Both the position numbers and the translations under genes were made by a program. From Streptomyces sp. YPW6 (GTDB taxonomy: Bacteria > Actinomycetota > Actinomycetes > Streptomycetales > Streptomycetaceae): a stretch of DNA of 64,000 nt. The notes below the pieces were generated by a model, which ran no database searches, was not told the origin of the DNA, and was given only the letters and a program-made list of their open reading frames with translations. This document shows positions 51,099 through 59,922 of this stretch, one piece after another (the stretch's first letter is position 1; each line of letters opens with the position of its first letter). The stretch lies in contig NZ_CP076457.1 in NCBI RefSeq assembly GCF_018866325.1, positions 2,081,001 through 2,145,000 of the forward strand. The letters are read 5' to 3'.

Positions 51099-52267
51099 CC
51101 GGGCTCGTCGCGCGGATCGAGGCCGCCACCCCACCTGACCGCGACCGGGCCGTCGACGCCCTGCGGGCCCTGGCGATCCTGGGCGTGGTGGGCGGACACT
51201 GGCTGGTCACCGCGCTCGTGGCCGACAGCGGTACCGTGCGCGGGGCGAGCCCGCTGACCGCCATGCCGCACCTCGCCCCCGTTTCCTGGGTCTTCCAGAC
51301 GCTCGCGGTGTTCTTCCTGGTGGGCGGGCTGGTGGCGGAGGGAAGTTGGGCCTCGGCGCGGCAGCGGGGTGTGCCGTACGGGCGATGGGTGGGCGGCCGG
51401 CTGGCGCGGCTGTTCCGGCCGGTGGCGGCGGTGCTGGTGGTGTGGACACTCGCTGCGGCGGCGATGCTGGCGGCCGGAGTGGGCGCGTCGACCGTGCGGG
51501 CGCTGGGCAAGCTGGTCTGGTCCCCGCTGTGGTTCCTGCTGGTCTTCGCCGTCCTGACCGCGCTGACTCCGCTGGTGGCAGGGCTGCATCCGCTGTGGCC
51601 GCTCGTGGTGGTGCTGCACGTCGACCTCGTCCGCCTGGGTCTTGGCGGTCCGCGCGAGCTGGGGTGGGTCAACGTGGTCGCGGGGTGGCTGGTGCCCTAC
51701 TGCCTGGGGGCGCTGGTGGCCCGGGGCGGGCTGCGCGGCAGGAGGAGCCGCTGGGCGTTGCTGCTCGGCGGGGCGACTGCGGCCGTCGCCCTCGTGCTGT
51801 GGGGTGGCTATCCGGCCTCGATGGTGGGCGTTCCGGGCGGCCGGATGTCCAATCTGGACCCGCCGGGCCTGGCAGCCGTCGCCTTCGGCCTGGCGCAGTG
51901 CGGGGCGGCGCTGCTGCTGCTCGGGCCGCTGCGCCGGGTGCTGTGCAGGGCTGCCGCGTGGGCGGCGGTGGCGGTGGTGAATCTGGCGGCGATGACGGTG
52001 TTCCTCTGGCATCAGACCGCGATGATCGTGGTGACGACGAGCGCGCTGCTGCTCACGGACGGCCCGCTGCCGGGGCTGCACACCGTGCCCGACAGCGCCA
52101 GCTGGGTGGTGGCCCGGCTGCTCTGGCTGCCGGTGTTCGCCCTGGCGCTGCTGGGGTGCTGGGCGGCGGTGCGGGGTTACGAGCAGGGTGGACGGCGTAC
52201 GGTCGGGGGCTCCCTCGTCGTGCGGGAGGCCGCCCCGGAGCGGAGAGGGTGTGCGCGTCGTGCCTAG
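51095..52267 (+). CDS. Acyltransferase 3 family membrane protein
   Basis: A 390-residue polytopic protein from ATG 51095, overlapping the hydrolase by 4 nt. It begins with the family signature DRAVDALRALAILGVVGGHW (catalytic His) and has about ten transmembrane helices. FLWHQTAMIV near the C-terminus is typical. It probably transfers acyl groups to cell-surface or secreted glycans or lipids. Pairing with a secreted alpha/beta hydrolase suggests addition and removal of acyl groups on the same target, which is inferred. The C-terminal 40 residues are basic and cytoplasmic. Confidence 0.87.
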   Translation: MTGLVARIEAATPPDRDRAVDALRALAILGVVGGHWLVTALVADSGTVRGASPLTAMPHLAPVSWVFQTLAVFFLVGGLVAEGSWASARQRGVPYGRWVGGRLARLFRPVAAVLVVWTLAAAAMLAAGVGASTVRALGKLVWSPLWFLLVFAVLTALTPLVAGLHPLWPLVVVLHVDLVRLGLGGPRELGWVNVVAGWLVPYCLGALVARGGLRGRRSRWALLLGGATAAVALVLWGGYPASMVGVPGGRMSNLDPPGLAAVAFGLAQCGAALLLLGPLRRVLCRAAAWAAVAVVNLAAMTVFLWHQTAMIVVTTSALLLTDGPLPGLHTVPDSASWVVARLLWLPVFALALLGCWAAVRGYEQGGRRTVGGSLVVREAAPERRGCARRA

Positions 52268-52304
52268 GCTGTGGGCTGGTCGAGCCGAGGGGGCGGTGGG
52301 GGCC

Positions 52305-53666
52305 GTGACGTCATCGAGAGCGGTACGCCTGCGGGCGGCGGTGCGCCGTGCCCCGCGTGCGCTGTACGAGGACCTGTGGGCGGCGCCCGCCGACCGGGTG
52401 CCGGGCATCGGTGAGCCGGGCGCGCCGGTGTGGCGGCCGGTGTTCCTGGTGGCGCTGGTGTTCGCCGCGATCGGCGCCGCGGTGATCCGTACGCTCGAAC
52501 TCACCCCGTACGGGGCCGCGGTCAGCGGCCTGGCGGTGCTGGTGTCCGTCGCCCAGGCCGCGGCGCTGGTGGCCGGGATGATCCGGCCGGTGGGGGCGTG
52601 GTGGGCGACGACCGCGCTGACGGTGGTGGCGATGCTGGTCATCGTGGCAGGCGCCCCGTCGGAACTCCCCTACCCGCTGGTCAGCATCGTCCCCCTGAGC
52701 CCCCAGGTCCTGTACCCGGTGCCCGTCGCGGGGGCGGTGTTGCAGGGCGGTGCCCTGTTCCTGCTGGCGCTGCGCGTGCGGCCGCGCCGGGCGGTGGCCG
52801 CGCTGGTGCTCTCGATGGCGCTGACGCTGTTCCTGGACCGGCCTACGCCGTCGCTGCCTCATGTGGGCGTCGCCGCTTCGGTGCTCGTGTTCGCCACCGC
52901 TATCGTGCTCGGCAGTGCCCTGCGCAGCCTCCGCCTCGCCCGTAAGGACCTTGTGGTCCAGGCCGAGTTGACCACCGAGGAGCGGGCCCGGCGCACTCTG
53001 CTGGAGGAGCGCAACCGGATAGCGCGCGAACTGCACGACGTCGTCGCCCACCACATGTCGGTGATCTCCATCCAGGCCCAGGTCGCCCCACACCTGGTGG
53101 AGCACCCCACGGACGAGCTGCGGCAGAATCTGGCCGGCATCCGCGAGAACGCTCTCGAAGCCCTCGCCGAGCTGCGCCGGGTGCTGGGCGTCCTGCGTTC
53201 GGAGGACGCCCCCGCACGGGGCGACGACACCCGGCACGCGCCGCAGCCCGGCATCGACGCGCTCGACGGGCTGGTGGCCACCGTGCGCTCGACCGGTCTG
53301 GCAGTCGCCCTCCGGACCACCGGCGAACGCCGCCCCCTCCCGCCGGGCGTCGAGCTGTCCGCGTACCGCATCGTGCAGGAGTCCCTGAGCAACGTGATGC
53401 GCCACGCGCCCGGGGCGAGCGCCGAGGTCGTGATCGGCCACCGGTCCACCGGGCTGACCGTCCAGGTCGTCAACTCCCCGCCGGACCGACCGGTCGCCCC
53501 CACTCCCGTGCCCGGCGTACGCCACGGGCTGCTCGGGATGCGCGAGCGCGCGGCGATGCTCGGTGGTGAGCTGGCGACCGGACCGACTCCCGGCGGCGGC
53601 TGGGAAGTCACCGCGATCCTCCCCATCAGCACACGGACCACCCGGACGACCGAGGAAGCCCGATGA
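52305..53666 (+). CDS. NarL-type two-component sensor histidine kinase
   Basis: About 453 residues if GTG 52305 (VTSSRAVRLRAAVRR) is the start. GTG 52260 and GTG 52251 are in-frame alternatives that overlap the acyltransferase. Five or so transmembrane helices span about 45-200. The HisKA_3 dimerisation His lies in IARELHDVVAHHMSVISIQA. The HATPase has YRIVQESLSNVMRHAPGA and GLLGMRERAAMLGGEL. The stop overlaps the response-regulator start by 4 nt. Probably senses a membrane or envelope cue. Confidence 0.9.
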   Translation: MTSSRAVRLRAAVRRAPRALYEDLWAAPADRVPGIGEPGAPVWRPVFLVALVFAAIGAAVIRTLELTPYGAAVSGLAVLVSVAQAAALVAGMIRPVGAWWATTALTVVAMLVIVAGAPSELPYPLVSIVPLSPQVLYPVPVAGAVLQGGALFLLALRVRPRRAVAALVLSMALTLFLDRPTPSLPHVGVAASVLVFATAIVLGSALRSLRLARKDLVVQAELTTEERARRTLLEERNRIARELHDVVAHHMSVISIQAQVAPHLVEHPTDELRQNLAGIRENALEALAELRRVLGVLRSEDAPARGDDTRHAPQPGIDALDGLVATVRSTGLAVALRTTGERRPLPPGVELSAYRIVQESLSNVMRHAPGASAEVVIGHRSTGLTVQVVNSPPDRPVAPTPVPGVRHGLLGMRERAAMLGGELATGPTPGGGWEVTAILPISTRTTRTTEEAR

Positions 53667-54337
53667 CTCCACCCATCCGCGCCGTGATCGCCGACGACCA
53701 GATGATGGTCCGCCAGGGCTTCACGGTGCTGCTCAACGCCGAGCCGGACATCGAGGTCGTCGGCCAGGCCGTGCACGGGCTCGACGCGATCGACAAGGTC
53801 GCCGAACTCGCCCCGGACGTAGTCCTGATGGACATCCGGATGCCCGAGCTGGGCGGCATCGAGGCGACCCGGCGGATCACCTCCCGCGGAGGCTCGACGG
53901 TGAAGGTGCTCGTCCTGACCACGTTCGATCTCGACGAGTACGTCTACGAGGCGTTGCGCGCGGGCGCCTCCGGATTTCTGCTCAAGGACGCCTCCGCCGA
54001 TGAACTCGCCCGCGCCGTCCGGGTGGTGGCGGCGGGCGACGCGCTGCTCTCCCCGAACATCACCAAGCGGCTGATCGTGGAGTTCTCCCGGACGGCCGGG
54101 GCGCCGCGCGCGCCGCTCAAGGAGCGGGTCGGAGACCTGACCGAGCGTGAGACGGAGGTGCTGACGCTGATCGCGGGCGGTCTGTCGAACGCCGAGATCG
54201 CCCGGCAGCTGATCGTGGCCGAGCAGACGGTGAAGACCCATGTGGGCCGCATTCTGGTCAAGCTGGGCCTCCGGGACCGGACCCAGGCGGCGGTGTTCGC
54301 GTACGAGTCGGGGCTGGTGCGCCCGGCGGGCCTCTGA
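53663..54337 (+). CDS. NarL/LuxR-family response regulator
   Basis: A 224-residue protein from ATG 53663, a 4-nt overlap with the kinase. The receiver has acidic ADDQ, phospho-acceptor Asp in VVLMDIRMPELGG and Lys in GFLLKDASADEL. The LuxR helix-turn-helix at about 150-210 reads LTERETEVLTLIAGGLSNAE, then QTVKTHVGRILVKLGLRDR. Targets may include the adjacent acyltransferase or DUF1266 genes, but no operator was identified. Confidence 0.94.
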   Translation: MTPPIRAVIADDQMMVRQGFTVLLNAEPDIEVVGQAVHGLDAIDKVAELAPDVVLMDIRMPELGGIEATRRITSRGGSTVKVLVLTTFDLDEYVYEALRAGASGFLLKDASADELARAVRVVAAGDALLSPNITKRLIVEFSRTAGAPRAPLKERVGDLTERETEVLTLIAGGLSNAEIARQLIVAEQTVKTHVGRILVKLGLRDRTQAAVFAYESGLVRPAGL

Positions 54338-54367
54338 CCACCCGGGCCGGGCGCGGGGCCCGTTTCG

Positions 54368-54373
54368 TAGGAT
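54368..54373 (+). promoter_or_regulatory. Candidate -10 box, leaderless start of the first DUF1266 gene
   Basis: TAGGAT lies 7 nt before GTG 54381; no ribosome site is seen. Confidence 0.55.
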
Positions 54374-54380
54374 CGGCTCC

Positions 54381-55559
54381 GTGACAACGGGGAACGGGGC
54401 GGCGACGGTGAGCGGTGGCGCGGTGGCGCCCACGGAGATCGAGCACGCGCTGTCTGCCGCCGCCGGGGCCGGGAGCGCCGAGGCCGTGGTGGACCTGCTC
54501 GCGCGGACCCGGCTGTACGTGCTCGTCGCCCGGCTGCACGCGGACATCCCCGGCTGGACGGCCCCGCTGCCCACCGTCCGCGACGAGGCCACCCGGCGGA
54601 CCTGTGTGCCGGTCCTGACCCAGGGAATGCTGCCGCACTGGCACCCCGAGTGGGTTTTCCGCGAGGTGGGCCTCGGCGAGCTGGCCCGGGCCTGGCCGTA
54701 CGACGTGCGCCGCCTCGCGGTGAACCACGGCACCCCGTACGCGGCGATGGTCGACGCCCGGCCCGGACGCCTCAAGGCCTGGCTGAAGGCCGCCGAACGC
54801 TCCGGCGGGCCCGAGCGGGGGACGCTGCTCACCGACAGCGGCGGGCCCCTGCACGGCCCGCTCGCCCACGGGCTGGCGCTCGGCGCCCACCTGGCCGTCA
54901 CCAACGGCCTCATCTGGAACCGGCTCGGCGCCGCCTATCAGGACTATGCGACCGACCGGGCCCGGCTGCGCAGCCCCTGGGGCATCCAGCACCGCGCCGA
55001 GTACCGCGACCGCCTCGCGTCGCTGATGAGGAACCAGCTGGTCGGGCGCGTCCAGGAAACCGTCCTGCGCACCCGGCACACCCTGGCCGCCCGCACAGGG
55101 CGGACACCGACGCACCAGGAGTGGGCCGAGGCGGTGGACCGGGCGTTCACCGGGCGGGACGCCGAAGACCGGGCGCTGGCGGGACGGTCCTCGCACTGGA
55201 TCACCCTGTACGAGGACAGGCTCCGGGCCGACGGCGCGCTCGCACCGGACGGCCGCGTCGACACCCTGGCCGCCTTCGACCTGGGCCGCGCGGTCAACGT
55301 CGTACGGCTCGCGCTCGGCGCCCGCTACACCGATCCGTACGAGGCCGAGCAGGACGTCCTGCGCCTCGGCGAACTCGCCCGGAGCGCCTACCGATCCTGG
55401 CCGGACTTCTCCCTCGGCTACCTCATGGCCCGGCTGGTCCACCGCGCGGAGGACGACGGCCCGGAGGCCGCGGAGTCCACGTACCGGCAGTCGCTCGCCG
55501 AGCACCGCACCCTGACCCAGGCCCCCGCAAGCCCCTACCCGAACCTCCCCTGGTCATGA
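54381..55559 (+). CDS. DUF1266-like protein, first of a tandem pair
   Basis: A 392-residue protein from GTG 54381. It lacks a signal peptide and membrane segment. The C-terminal part contains WGIQHRAEYRDRLASLM and LAAFDLGRAVNVVRLALGAR, resembling the DUF1266 signature (a helical domain ending in D-x-G-R-A-V-N). The N-terminal 190 residues carry VPVLTQGMLPHWHPEWVF, which recurs in the next protein as CRPLLTRGMLPAWHPDWVF. The pair thus arose by duplication. Function is unknown; DUF1266 occurs in enterobacterial YbeU/YbeR-type proteins and many actinobacterial polymorphic-toxin-like contexts. It overlaps the second gene by 4 nt. Confidence 0.82.
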   Translation: MTTGNGAATVSGGAVAPTEIEHALSAAAGAGSAEAVVDLLARTRLYVLVARLHADIPGWTAPLPTVRDEATRRTCVPVLTQGMLPHWHPEWVFREVGLGELARAWPYDVRRLAVNHGTPYAAMVDARPGRLKAWLKAAERSGGPERGTLLTDSGGPLHGPLAHGLALGAHLAVTNGLIWNRLGAAYQDYATDRARLRSPWGIQHRAEYRDRLASLMRNQLVGRVQETVLRTRHTLAARTGRTPTHQEWAEAVDRAFTGRDAEDRALAGRSSHWITLYEDRLRADGALAPDGRVDTLAAFDLGRAVNVVRLALGARYTDPYEAEQDVLRLGELARSAYRSWPDFSLGYLMARLVHRAEDDGPEAAESTYRQSLAEHRTLTQAPASPYPNLPWS

Positions 55560-56794
55560 ACCCCATGAACCCGACTCCGACTCCGACCCCGCACCCTCAC
55601 CCGCACGCCGCTCCCCCGGCCCCCGGCGGCCCCGCCTCCGCGCCCTGGGCCCCCGCCCCCTGGGTCCCGCCGTCGGAGACCGAGCAGTTCCTCCACGAGG
55701 CCGCCCTGCGCGGCGACGTACGGGGTCAACTGGCCGCGCTCGCCGGGACCGAGCTGTACATCCCGGCCCCGCGCGCCGAGGTGGACGCCGACCCGGACAC
55801 CGTGATCTGGCGGCGGCACGTCGACCCGGCCGGTTTCGTCTGCCGGCCTCTCCTCACCCGGGGCATGCTGCCCGCATGGCATCCGGACTGGGTCTTCCGC
55901 GGGGTCACGCTGCGGTGGGTCGCCGAGTTCGGCTGGACCGATCCGCAGGTGTGGCTGGGCGTGAACGTGGGAACGCCCGGTCAGCTGCTGCTGCCCGCCG
56001 CCCCGCCCGACCTGGCCCTGTGGCAGCGCGCGTACGCGGAGAACGACCGGGGGTCCGCCAACCGCCTCGTGGCGCTGCGGCACGGTGCGCTGCACGGCCC
56101 ACTGGCGTACGGGCTGGCGTGCGGGGCGCATCTGGCGATCAGGAACGCCCTGCCGTGGAACGAGATCGGCACCGTCTGCCGCGAGTACGTCGACGAGCGC
56201 GAGCAGCTCCGCGACTCCTGGGGCATCACCGGCCACGAGGAGTGGCGCCGGCAGCTGGACTTCCTCCTGGACGCGACCAACAGCCCGCCGGAACCGGACT
56301 TCGCGCTGCGCGTCCGCGAGCAGTTGGCGGCGGCGATGGACGAGCTGCCCTCCGCCGATCTGTGGCGGGAGACCGCCGCCGGGCACGCCCAGGACCTCGG
56401 GGCCGGCGCGGGCAGGGTCAAGGGCATCGAGGACCTGGTGCGCCGGATCGTGCGTTACGAGGCCCGGTTCCGCGCGGACGGGCTGCTGCCGGCGGACGGC
56501 CGGGTGCGCACGACGGTGGCGTACGACTACGGGCGGGCGGTGAACCTGGCGCGCTGGGGGCTGTCGGCGCGGTTCTGCGGCCCGGCCGACGCGGAGGCGG
56601 CCGTCGTGTACGCCGGGGCGCTGAGCAAGTCGGCGTACCGCTCCTGGGAGGAGTTCTCCGCGGGGTACGCGCTGGGGCGGGTGCTGCGGTTCGACGAGGA
56701 GGAGTACGGGCCGTTCTACGACCAGAACCTCCTCGCCCACCGTCTGCTGACGGAGAGCGAGGGAAGTCCGTGGAAGCACATCCCGTGGCGGTGA
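55556..56794 (+). CDS. DUF1266-like protein, second of a tandem pair
   Basis: A 412-residue protein from ATG 55556. A Thr/Pro/His/Ala-rich N-terminal tail (PTPTPTPHPHPHAAPPAPGG) precedes a globular region with RPLLTRGMLPAWHPDWVF, LRDSWGITGHEEWRRQLDFL and the C-terminal VAYDYGRAVNLARWGLSARF. It shares the order and spacing of motifs with the previous protein but has diverged, and it lacks a clear catalytic residue pattern. The two are translated as a coupled pair and probably form a complex or a toxin-antitoxin/effector-like duo; that is speculative. Confidence 0.82.
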   Translation: MNPMNPTPTPTPHPHPHAAPPAPGGPASAPWAPAPWVPPSETEQFLHEAALRGDVRGQLAALAGTELYIPAPRAEVDADPDTVIWRRHVDPAGFVCRPLLTRGMLPAWHPDWVFRGVTLRWVAEFGWTDPQVWLGVNVGTPGQLLLPAAPPDLALWQRAYAENDRGSANRLVALRHGALHGPLAYGLACGAHLAIRNALPWNEIGTVCREYVDEREQLRDSWGITGHEEWRRQLDFLLDATNSPPEPDFALRVREQLAAAMDELPSADLWRETAAGHAQDLGAGAGRVKGIEDLVRRIVRYEARFRADGLLPADGRVRTTVAYDYGRAVNLARWGLSARFCGPADAEAAVVYAGALSKSAYRSWEEFSAGYALGRVLRFDEEEYGPFYDQNLLAHRLLTESEGSPWKHIPWR

Positions 56795-56903
56795 GCCGGG
56801 GCAGGGACCGCCGGCCGGACGATGGCGGTGGGGATGGCGATGAGCCCGGGTGGAGCCCGCCGGTCAGCAGTGCCGTGACGGTGAGGCAGGCCGGGCCCGC
56901 CGG

Positions 56904-57785
56904 TCAGCCGCCGGGAAGCAGGTGGCGGTAGCTGTCCGGGTTCCCCACCAGGAACTGGGCGAAGGTCTGCGCCGGACGTCCGGTGAGGGTGGGCACCGCG
57001 TCGGAGACGGCTGCCAGCTCCCCGTTGGCGATGGCCTCGTAGGAGGTGACCCAGCCGGCCACCTCCCAGTCCTCGGCCCCGTAGCCGGCCCGGGAGGCGT
57101 AGGCCTCCTCCCGGGTCTCGGGGACGTAGACGACGGGCCGCCCGGTGACCCGGCTCAGCTCGTCGGCCGCCTCGGCGAGGGTGAACGCCTCGGGCCCGGT
57201 GAGGTCGTGGACCCGGTCGTCGTGGTCGGTCCCCTCGTCCAGCAGTACGGCCGCCGCCGCGTCGGCGATGTCCTCGTGCGAGACGGCCGCCACCCGTCCG
57301 TCGCCGCCGGGGCCGCGCAGGACGCCGTCGGTGCCGGTCATCGCGGGCAGCCCCGCGAGGTACCAGTTGTCCCGCAGGAAGGTGTGGCGGATCCCAGCCG
57401 TGCGGATGTGGGCCTCGGTGTCCCAGTGGTCGCGGGCGAAGGTGAACGTGGCGTCGGGCGCGGCCCCCTGGAAGGAGACGTACACGATCCGCTCCACCCC
57501 CACCGCCACGGCGGCGTCGATCGCGGTGGTGTGCTCGCGGACCCGGTGGGGGCTTTCGTGCGCGGAGACCAGGAAGAGGGTGTGGGCTCCGTCGAGGGCC
57601 CGGCGCATCGCCTCCCCGTCACCGTAGGGTGCGGCGGGCGCGTGGTCGGCGCCGGGCACGTCGGGCAGCCGGGCGGGGTCGCGGCCGAGGAGCCGTACGG
57701 GGACGCCGGTGCGGGCCAGCCGTCGGGCCACCCGGCCGCCGACCGCTCCGCTCGCTCCGGTCACCGCGGTGAGGGGGCCGATCAC
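56904..57785 (-). CDS. NmrA-like NAD(P)-dependent reductase
   Basis: A 293-residue protein from ATG 57785. The motif LTAVTGASGAVGGRVARRLA (G-x-x-G-x-x-G) and atypical-SDR features (DATFTFARDHWDTEAHIRTA, HTFLRDNWYLAGL) identify an NmrA/HSCARG-type oxidoreductase or redox sensor. It lacks the Y-x3-K of classical SDRs. The start overlaps the DUF952 gene by 4 nt, so they form a two-gene operon. The substrate is unknown. Confidence 0.88.
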   Translation of the reverse strand: MIGPLTAVTGASGAVGGRVARRLARTGVPVRLLGRDPARLPDVPGADHAPAAPYGDGEAMRRALDGAHTLFLVSAHESPHRVREHTTAIDAAVAVGVERIVYVSFQGAAPDATFTFARDHWDTEAHIRTAGIRHTFLRDNWYLAGLPAMTGTDGVLRGPGGDGRVAAVSHEDIADAAAAVLLDEGTDHDDRVHDLTGPEAFTLAEAADELSRVTGRPVVYVPETREEAYASRAGYGAEDWEVAGWVTSYEAIANGELAAVSDAVPTLTGRPAQTFAQFLVGNPDSYRHLLPGG

Positions 57786-58159
57786 TGGGGTTCGTCTTCC
57801 TCTCGTCGGTCGTCGTACCAGTCGTCGAAGGGGCGCACCTCGACGACCGCGCTCACGGGGAGCGGTCCGTACAGGTGCGGGAACTCCTCGCCGCCGGGCT
57901 TCATCGCCTCGAACCGGACGGGACCGGGGAGGCGCGCGGGGTCGACGACCAGGACCACGAGTCCCTGGCCGGCGACCCCGTCACCGTTCCCGTCCCCGTA
58001 CAGCGTCCGGGCCACACCGGGGAGTTGGCGGGGCAGGGAGAGGTGGATGAAGCCCTCCTCCTGAAGGGTGCGGCCGCGGGTGGACATCTCGTACGTCCCT
58101 GTCCCCCGGGCCGCCTCCCACAGAGGTGCTTCGGCGAGGTGCAGCAGCGGTTCGGTCAT
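57782..58159 (-). CDS. DUF952 family protein
   Basis: A 125-residue protein from ATG 58159 with a leaderless -10 box. It matches DUF952 by LLHLAEAPLWEAARGTGTYE, EGFIHLSLPRQLPGVARTLY, GQGLVVLVVDPARLPGPVRF and FPHLYGPLPVSAVVEV. This small alpha/beta fold resembles ADP-ribosyl-binding or glutathione-transferase-like domains. It is often found next to oxidoreductases. Function is not established. Its stop overlaps the reductase start by 4 nt. Confidence 0.88.
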   Translation of the reverse strand: MTEPLLHLAEAPLWEAARGTGTYEMSTRGRTLQEEGFIHLSLPRQLPGVARTLYGDGNGDGVAGQGLVVLVVDPARLPGPVRFEAMKPGGEEFPHLYGPLPVSAVVEVRPFDDWYDDRREEDEPQ

Positions 58160-58165
58160 CGAACC

Positions 58166-58171
58166 ACGCTA
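58166..58171 (-). promoter_or_regulatory. Candidate -10 box, leaderless start of the DUF952 gene
   Basis: Minus-strand TAGCGT lies 6 nt before the ATG at 58159; no Shine-Dalgarno sequence is seen. Confidence 0.5.
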
Positions 58172-58192
58172 TCGGGCGCCGCCCGGTGCCGG

Positions 58193-59779
58193 TCAGTAGG
58201 TGCGGCGACGAGCCCTGCGCGTGGCCACCAGGACCGTACCGCCTGCGGCCACCAGCGCTGCCGCGATGGACCCGATGATCCATTCGCCGCCCCGGGAGCC
58301 GGTGTCGGGCAGCTCACCCGGGTGGCTCGGCGAGTGCGTGGGGCGCGGCGAGTGGTGGCTGGGAGTCGGCGTCGGCTCGGTGGGGGTCGCGGTCGGTTCC
58401 GTGGGGGACGGGGTGGGGTCGGTGGGGGTGGGCGTGGGGTCGGTCGGGGTGGGCGTGGGGTCCGTCGGGGTCGGCGTCGGGTCCGTCGGGGTCGGCGTCG
58501 GATCCGTCGGCGTAGGCGTCGGATCCGTCGGCGTAGGCGTCGGATCCGTCGGCGTAGGCGTCGGATCCGTCGGCGTAGGCGTCGGATCCGTCGGCGTAGG
58601 CGTCGGATCCGTCGGCGTAGGCGTCGGATCCGTCGGCGTAGGCGTCGGATCCGTCGGGGTCGGTGTGGGGTTCGTCGGCGTGGGCGTGGGGTCCGTCGGG
58701 GTCGGCGTCGGGTCGGGGGTGCACGACGGCAGGTCCCCGTCGAAGGGGTACGCGTGGATCTCCTGGCCGCCCGACTGGCCCTGCGAGGTGTGAGTGAGCG
58801 AGCCGGCCGTGTAGAAGCGGCCGTTGGTGCCGCTCATGCTCAGCACGGTGGAGCTGGTCGGCTGGCCGACCAGGATGCTGCCCTCGAACTGGGCCGGACC
58901 GCTCAACGACAGAGCGGTCGCGTCCGGGAAGTTCCACAGCAGGTTCTCGCGGAGCCCCTCGTTGGGGAACGAGCCCATGAACGTGGCGACGCTGCGGGTG
59001 CTGCCGTACACGTTGACCAGGACGGTCGCCCCCTCGGGGATCCCGTTGAAGACGAACCCCGTGTTGCCGCCCGTCTCCGACTCCAGGTCCGCGTCCACGT
59101 CGAAGATCTGGATCGCGGACGTGCCGTCGCCGGTGAACGTCATGACGTCGCCGACCTGCTGCCACGTACCCGTAGCCGCCCGGTGCTCGTCGCCGTCGTA
59201 GGCGTAGCACCGGCTGGCCTCGGTGAGCTGCGGGCGCAGCTCGGTGTACGGGGCGGCCGCGTCCTCGTCGAAGCGCGGGGCGGTGGTGGGGTTCACCGTG
59301 CCCGTGAGGTCCCCCGCGTACGCGACGCGGCCGGAGTGCTCGGCCTCCTCGGCGAGGAGGCGCTGGCCGTCGGCGATGGTGACGTCCCCGCCCGTCGTCA
59401 GATAGTCGGAGCCGTCCGGCGGCGGCACCCGCGAACCGACGCCCGCGATGCCGACGTTGTAGATCTGCGAGACCCCCTCCCGCTTGTTCATGTCGAACTC
59501 ACCGAGGGTGACGACCTTGCCCTCCGCCTCCGCCGCCGCCTCGCGGACCAGGAAGTCCCCGCCGACGAAGACGTTGATGTTGCTGTCGAAGCCGACGACC
59601 GGACCGTTGTTGGGGTCGTTCCAGCTGGGCGGGCAGGAGCTGCCGAGGCAGGGTCCCAGTCCGCCCGGCAGCGGATCGGCACCCGCGGCCGGGGCCAGCA
59701 CGCCCACCATCGCCGCGGCCGTGGCCACTGTCACTGCTGCCCGGATTGCGTTGCCGCGCCTGCGCGCCTTCTGTTCCAT
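58193..59779 (-). CDS. Choice-of-anchor A family surface protein with PT-repeat stalk and LPDTG sorting signal
   Basis: A 528-residue protein. ATG 59779 ([10 protein letters not shown]) is preferred to TTG 59788. Signal peptide [19 protein letters not shown] is followed by a globular choice-of-anchor A domain (about 45-345; [45 protein letters not shown]). A long stalk of DPTPTPT heptads covers about 355-465. The C-terminus has LPDTG, a hydrophobic helix ([20 protein letters not shown]) and a basic tail, a sortase substrate layout. It is probably a wall-anchored adhesive protein. The repeat DNA is nearly identical per unit, so repeat number may vary among strains. Confidence 0.9.
   Translation of the reverse strand: MEQKARRRGNAIRAAVTVATAAAMVGVLAPAAGADPLPGGLGPCLGSSCPPSWNDPNNGPVVGFDSNINVFVGGDFLVREAAAEAEGKVVTLGEFDMNKREGVSQIYNVGIAGVGSRVPPPDGSDYLTTGGDVTIADGQRLLAEEAEHSGRVAYAGDLTGTVNPTTAPRFDEDAAAPYTELRPQLTEASRCYAYDGDEHRAATGTWQQVGDVMTFTGDGTSAIQIFDVDADLESETGGNTGFVFNGIPEGATVLVNVYGSTRSVATFMGSFPNEGLRENLLWNFPDATALSLSGPAQFEGSILVGQPTSSTVLSMSGTNGRFYTAGSLTHTSQGQSGGQEIHAYPFDGDLPSCTPDPTPTPTDPTPTPTNPTPTPTDPTPTPTDPTPTPTDPTPTPTDPTPTPTDPTPTPTDPTPTPTDPTPTPTDPTPTPTDPTPTPTDPTPTPTDPTPTPTDPTPSPTEPTATPTEPTPTPSHHSPRPTHSPSHPGELPDTGSRGGEWIIGSIAAALVAAGGTVLVATRRARRRTY
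58500..58646. repeat. Seven perfect 21-bp tandem repeats inside the surface protein gene
   Basis: The 21-bp unit beginning GGATCCGTCGGCGTAGGC starts at 58500, 58521, 58542, 58563, 58584, 58605 and 58626, all identical. Degenerate copies flank it from about 58429 to 58720. Each unit encodes seven residues (DPTPTPT) on the minus strand. Copy number keeps the reading frame. Confidence 0.9.
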
Positions 59780-59922
59780 GCCGCGCAATATGCATGGTCA
59801 TCGCATTGTCGTTTTGTATGACACGCCGCCCTTGCTCCGTTCCGTGCACATATGGGCGGTTTAAACGGGCGACACGCACACCGGAGCGGCACCGGAGCCG
59901 CGCGGGATGAGGGAGTGCGGGA

